This document shows, one piece after another, positions 61,430-64,000 of a stretch of DNA of 64,000 nt. Every line of letters starts with the position of its first letter. Positions within the stretch are counted from its first letter, which is position 1. Both the position numbers and the translations under genes were made by a program. This stretch comes from Nansenia antarctica (lineage: Eukaryota; Chordata; Actinopteri; Argentiniformes; Microstomatidae), in contig OZ022349.1 in assembly GCA_963989245.1 (NCBI GenBank), positions 33,721,616 to 33,785,615 on the forward strand, given 5' to 3'. The notes below the pieces were generated by a model that was not told the DNA's origin, searched no databases, and saw nothing but the letters and a program-made list of their open reading frames with translations.

Positions 61430-64000
61430 TGTTTTTTATTGGTTTTTATAAAAACGCAACACCGTGTATACAATCAATTAATCAAACAATCAGACATTTA
61501 AGACATTACATTCAACAACAACCAACATTAAACTAACTAAAGTGCTCAGTGTTCAGTGTATTGTCCAGTGTAGTGTAATGTTCAGTGTTCAGTGTTCAGT
61601 GTCCAGGTTCCAGTGTCGGTAGGAGGCAGGGGTAAAAAACCTGTTCGCTGTGCATCCGGGAAAAAATTCCCCTGCAGCCCTCTAGTTGTAGAGCGACTAC
61701 TATCCAGTTTGCCCACCAGTGCAAAGCCGTGGCTCCCCCACCTCCCTCCCCCGAGGGACCCCACACACCCGACTCACCCGACCCACCACCGGCGCGTCCG
61801 GCCCAGCCCACCAGGCTCAGACTCCTGTAGCCCTTCACGAGGCTAGCCGGACCAGGTGCCCCAGCGGCGGAGCAGATCGAGCACGCAGGCCGACCGGAGG
61901 CCCCTGAGGAGAGGCCCAGAGAGCTCGGCGCATGGCAGGCAAGCAGAGGCGAAAAACCTGTACACAGCTTATCCAGGGAAAAAGCTCCCTGGCTCTTCTC
62001 AGCTTGTTCCGGGCTGGGGGTTGGGGGTTGGCGGGTAGGGGACTGGGCCTGTAGCTGGGGGCCTGGAGTTGGGGGGGGGGGGCCCGGAACAGGGGGTTTG
62101 GGGTCGCTGAGTTGGAACCTGGGGTTGGTGCTGGGGTGACGTGGTGGTTCCCGCCGGTCTCTGCTCCTGGGTCTGGAAGCCTGGGTAGGTGTCAGAGCTG
62201 GATATGACATGTGCCTGAAAAGATACAGGAGTGAGAGAAGGGAGGTGTGCATGGTTTGTGTAGTGTGCATTTTGGTGTCAGGCGGGTGATCAGTACTTCC
62301 CTGTGACCCAGTGGTGTTGGTCATCCTGGTGCTGGTGGTGCTGGCAGAGACGGCTGGTTCGGCTGTGGGTTGTGTGTGGTGATATTCTGGTGAGGGTAGG
62401 AAGTGGGTCAGTGCTGTGTACATGTGTAGGTGGTGGAAGGTGCAGTAAACTTCCCTGTTGGTGTTGTGCGCTGCTCCTCTCCTGGTCCTTGTGATGGTGA
62501 TACTGCTGACCAGGGCTTGTGCTGGAACGGTGGTGAAGGTGATAGTGCAGGAACTGGTGGTGTAGTGAGGTAGGCCCGGGGTGGGGGGGGGTTGGGCGAT
62601 GCGGCGCGGCATGGGGGGGGGATTTAGAGGATGACGTCCTTCCATCTCTCCACCCCCCACACCGCTCTTGCTTGATCCGGGTTATTTTTAAAGTCAACAA
62701 TAGCATGGTCCCTGAGGCAGAGGGTGATTCTCCTCCTCAGGGTTGTCAGGTGGACGCTCTGTTTCTGATAGACCCTGATGTTCCTCGTCTCCCAGAGTAC
62801 CTGCTTGACGGCGCTGATGATCCTCCACTGTTGTTGTAGTTGGGGGGTTGTGCACCCCCCGGGAGGACCATACAGGATGTTCTCGCTCGTCAAGCGGGGC
62901 AGGGTCAGCAGGCTGTTTAGGGAGACAGAGGGAACAAACAGGGCCCAGACCCGCCTGGCCACGGAGCACTCACAGAACAGGTGGTTAATGTGTTCTGTGT
63001 CCGTGCATCCGTGGGGGCATTTATCAGTCGTTGCGATGTGCCGCCTATGCAAGAATTCCCTAGTGGGGAGACAACCATGAGCAGCCATCCAGGCAATGTC
63101 TTTTTGTTTATTGTTAGTACATTTATGATTAATGTTTTTCCATACCTGTTTGGAGTCCACGGCTGTGCTGGCCTTGGGGTGAGTAATGGTTTCCTTCGAC
63201 CTTATGAAGGTCATAATGTCTTTGTATTTCCATGAGGCCAGCCCAGCCGCGGACAATCCTGTCTTGAAGGCAAAGTCCCTCCATATCTTGTAGACTGGAG
63301 GGGGGTCCCAGCTGTAGGGCACAGTGTGATTTATTGATGCGGTCACCCTGAGTGTCCGGAGGATGGGTGTGGCATAGTATATTTCAAAGAACCTGGCTTT
63401 CCTATCTTAGTTGTTGATGTTGTTGATGAGGTTGGAGAGTCCCTGTGCCCTAATGATGTTTAGGATGTCTGGGACCCCTTTCCCCCCATTCTCCACTGTT
63501 TTGTACAGGGTGGTGCGTTTTAGTTTTTCCATCTGGCTCCCCCAGACAAAGGTAAACATGATCCTTTCGATGGTTTTGGATACTGCTCTGTCTGGGGGAA
63601 ACACCCTGCCCAGGTAAAGGAGAATGGGAAGAACAATAGCCTTCAGGACCAGGATCTTGCCTGTCATTGTGAGAGGCCGTGCACTCCACTCACAGATCTT
63701 CTTTTGGACCTGGCGGATGGTCTCCTTCCAGCTGCCGGAGGCTCCTCCATCTTTCTGGTAGGTGATCCCCAGCAGCTTAATGTTTTCCGTCTTTACAGGG
63801 AAGGAGGTTGCCAGGTTCTCCTGCCAGTGCTGCGACAGAAACAGCTCACACTTACCCCTATTGATCAGGGCGCCAGTGGCTGCACAGTAGTCCTCCACCA
63901 CTTTCGTTGCTGTGGAAATGGAGCGACTATCTGTGCCGACGATGGTAATGTCGTCCATGTACGCCACCACCTTGAGCCTCTCCCCCCGGGCCCCTGGTAG
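61430..64000 (-). mobile_element. Second copy of the U2-site LINE, 3' part (continues off the right edge)
   Basis: Nearly identical to 29106-31683 with scattered substitutions and small indels. It is joined to U2 nt 40 by the same 3' terminus CCAATAAAAAACA. It was inserted independently, since it occupies a different U2 copy. Confidence 0.93.
62624..64000 (-). pseudogene. LINE ORF2, C-terminal part with a premature stop
   Basis: The frame matches residues from just before the YMDD box (VVAYMDDITIVG) to the C-terminus of the intact ORF2 at 30307. At 63407-63409 a lysine codon AAA is TAA (NNINN then stop), removing about 260 C-terminal residues including the CCHC motif. The remaining frame after the stop is undamaged. 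This copy would not give full-length ORF2. The 5' part is outside the window. Confidence 0.9.

Overview
This window looks like repeat-rich genomic DNA of a ray-finned (teleost) fish. It carries several fish-type non-LTR retrotransposons, tRNA-derived SINEs sharing the L2 3' tail, a Ty3/gypsy fragment, long minisatellites and vertebrate snRNA genes. The species cannot be read from the sequence. No complete host protein-coding gene is recognisable; only splice-site-bounded exon candidates were found. One 200-base N gap lies at 27408-27607.

Region 1 (1-20.1 kb) is a mosaic of degraded elements. It holds the 3' end of an L1-type LINE (1-1100), a 30/31-bp minisatellite (1754-2280) and a broken L2/Jockey-like LINE (2396-3845). 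A candidate small host transcription unit with CCAAT/ETS-type promoter sequence and exons follows (about 1.1-6.24 kb). Then come SINEs, segmental duplications, an inverted relic of the snRNA array (7255-7395) and a U6-like snRNA locus with correctly spaced TATA and PSE positions (8207-8380). A 5'-truncated L2 with an open frame (10813-12356), a LINE that has lost its polymerase core (12366-14560), a DNA-transposon relic, a gypsy integrase with 3' LTR (16516-18354) and minus-strand exon-like segments (18.8-19.8 kb) complete it.

Region 2 (20.1-28.6 kb) is satellite DNA: about 7.3 kb of a 31-bp unit, the N gap, an AT-rich higher-order minisatellite, a small duplication, and about 315 bp of pure (TTC)n.

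Region 3 (28.6-64 kb) is the most remarkable part. It is a tandem snRNA cluster on the minus strand with U2 genes, U2 promoter sequence and 5'-truncated U5 snRNA genes. The spacers are filled by about 140 tandem copies of a tRNA-derived SINE head, each separated by a variable (TTC)n = (GAA)n tract. Three retroelements sit in U2 genes at the same U2 nucleotides (38-40). The first (29106-36390) is a 7.3-kb two-ORF LINE of Tx1/Keno type, apparently intact, whose 5' end is a U5 snRNA copy. The second (52886-54907) is an unrelated 2.0-kb element that encodes only a CCHC ORF1 and is bounded by a 16-bp target-site duplication. The third (61430 to the window end) is a second copy of the first LINE with a nonsense mutation.

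How it fits together: the array supplies many identical U2 targets, and the site-specific retroelements use them as a refuge. The two-ORF LINE could in principle supply enzyme to the ORF1-only element, but that is inference. Of the U2 5' ends visible, only two (38891-39078 and 41177-41364) are both uninterrupted and preceded by the promoter block.
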